A DNA stretch of 22,125 nt, taken from Candidatus Onthoplasma faecigallinarum (GTDB taxonomy: Bacteria > Bacillota > Clostridia > Christensenellales > UBA1242). The notes below the pieces were generated by a model. It saw nothing but the letters and a program-made list of their open reading frames with translations. It was not told the origin of the DNA and ran no database searches. The position numbers were made by a program, and so were the translations under genes. This document shows positions 21,642 through 22,125 of this stretch, piece after piece; position 1 is the stretch's first letter, and the number at the start of each line of letters is the position of its first letter. The stretch is taken from contig DVMB01000048.1 in NCBI GenBank assembly GCA_018715225.1, positions 1 through 22,125 on the forward strand, written 5' to 3'.

Positions 21642-22125
21642 TTATAATTCAACTTCATTATATATCTGCTTCAATTCTTTTCGAATTTCGTCTATGTAGT
21701 AGTTTTTTATCTTTTGCTTATTATACTCGCCCATATGCTCTCTCAAATCATCGTCATCAAGCAGGGTTGAAAGTGCTTGTACTTGAGAGTCAAGGTCATT
21801 TTTGTCTACGACAAAACCGCCTCTCACATCAATAAGGTCTTTGTTGCCACGTACATTTGATGTAACTACAGGCAGACCAAAATGCATGGCTTCCATTATT
21901 GCCATTGTCAACCCTTCATGTTTGGACAAAAGCAAGAAGACATCACTTATCTGCATTATCCTATTTATATCCTTTCTATATCCCAAAAATATTGCTGAAT
22001 CATCTAAGTTTAGTTTGTGGGATAGGTGTTTCATCTTGTCCAACAATTTTCCTTGTCCGCAAAGAATATATTTTGTATTTTGATGTTGACTATGTAATTT
22101 TGAAAAGCATTTTAGCATTGCTTTG
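21642..22125 (-). CDS. GT4-family glycosyltransferase, C-terminal half (runs off window end)
   Basis: Open from base 22125 to a TAA at 21642-21644, 160 residues plus one base. It is the donor-binding domain of a GT4 enzyme: YILCGQGKLLDKM, IFLGYRKDI, ISDVFLLLSKHEGLTMAIME (the conserved E-G-x-x-x-A-x-x-E nucleotide-sugar site), and FGLPVVTSNVRGNKDLI. Its upstream part is outside the window. It begins (KAMLKCFSKLH) exactly where the fragment at 1-647 leaves off, and joining 22125 to 1 makes a TAC codon and a 376-residue enzyme of normal family length. It ends beside a terminator shared with the ABC ATPase gene. Confidence 0.88.
   Translation of the reverse strand, partial: KAMLKCFSKLHSQHQNTKYILCGQGKLLDKMKHLSHKLNLDDSAIFLGYRKDINRIMQISDVFLLLSKHEGLTMAIMEAMHFGLPVVTSNVRGNKDLIDVRGGFVVDKNDLDSQVQALSTLLDDDDLREHMGEYNKQKIKNYYIDEIRKELKQIYNEVEL

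Noticed and set aside
1..22125. Ordinary plasmid
   Set aside because: No replication, partition or mobilisation gene is present, and metG is essential, so circular ends alone do not make it a plasmid.

Overview
The window is an AT-rich, densely coded stretch from a low-GC Bacillota-type bacterium (Clostridia or Erysipelotrichia-like by overall style; species not recognised). Reasons: AGGAG-type ribosome binding sites, sigma70-like promoters with 17-bp spacers, short T-tailed terminators, TGA used as a stop, a TagG/TagH-type exporter, a CvpA protein, a DUF368 protein and a type II-A-like Cas9 remnant. A ferredoxin-like/FrhB protein suggests an anaerobe.

Layout. (1) 1-2773, minus strand: surface-polysaccharide genes: sugar-phosphate transferase, Wzy-like polymerase and the N-terminal half of a GT4 glycosyltransferase. 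(2) 2838-3209, minus: small unknown protein. (3) 3506-7158, plus: GlfT2-like galactofuranosyltransferase and a DUF6270/hexapeptide acyltransferase fusion. (4) 7252-9954, minus: a three-part protein (ferredoxin/FrhB, polysaccharide pyruvyl transferase, and a C-terminal ILEI/FAM3-like domain that looks circularly permuted). (5) 10012-10776, minus: ZIP metal transporter. (6) 11197-15340, plus: a giant CvpA-like protein and a DUF368 (PopT-type) undecaprenyl-phosphate translocase candidate. (7) 15360-16465: the stub of a type II Cas9 gene on minus, an apparently intact tracrRNA gene on plus, and a decayed IS200/IS605 element. (8) 16587-18509, minus: small membrane protein and metG. (9) 18782-21619, plus: GT2 glycosyltransferase and the ABC-2 permease/ATPase exporter. 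(10) 21642-22125, minus: the C-terminal half of a GT4 glycosyltransferase.

How it fits together. Regions 1, 3, 4, 9 and 10 supply a lipid-linked glycan pathway: first sugar transfer to undecaprenyl phosphate, chain extension (GT4, GT2, Galf transferase), decoration (acyl and pyruvyl groups), polymerisation and export. DUF368 would recycle the lipid carrier. The GT4 halves at the two ends match in frame and homology when the last base is joined to the first, giving a normal 376-residue enzyme that ends at the shared terminator at 21607-21637. The window may therefore be a closed circle, real or produced by assembly.

The two most unusual items are the Cas9 stub with its surviving tracrRNA gene and overlapping divergent promoters (15360-15786), and the pyruvyl-transferase fusion with a permuted ILEI-like domain (7252-9954). 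All calls are from reading the sequence; no database search was run.
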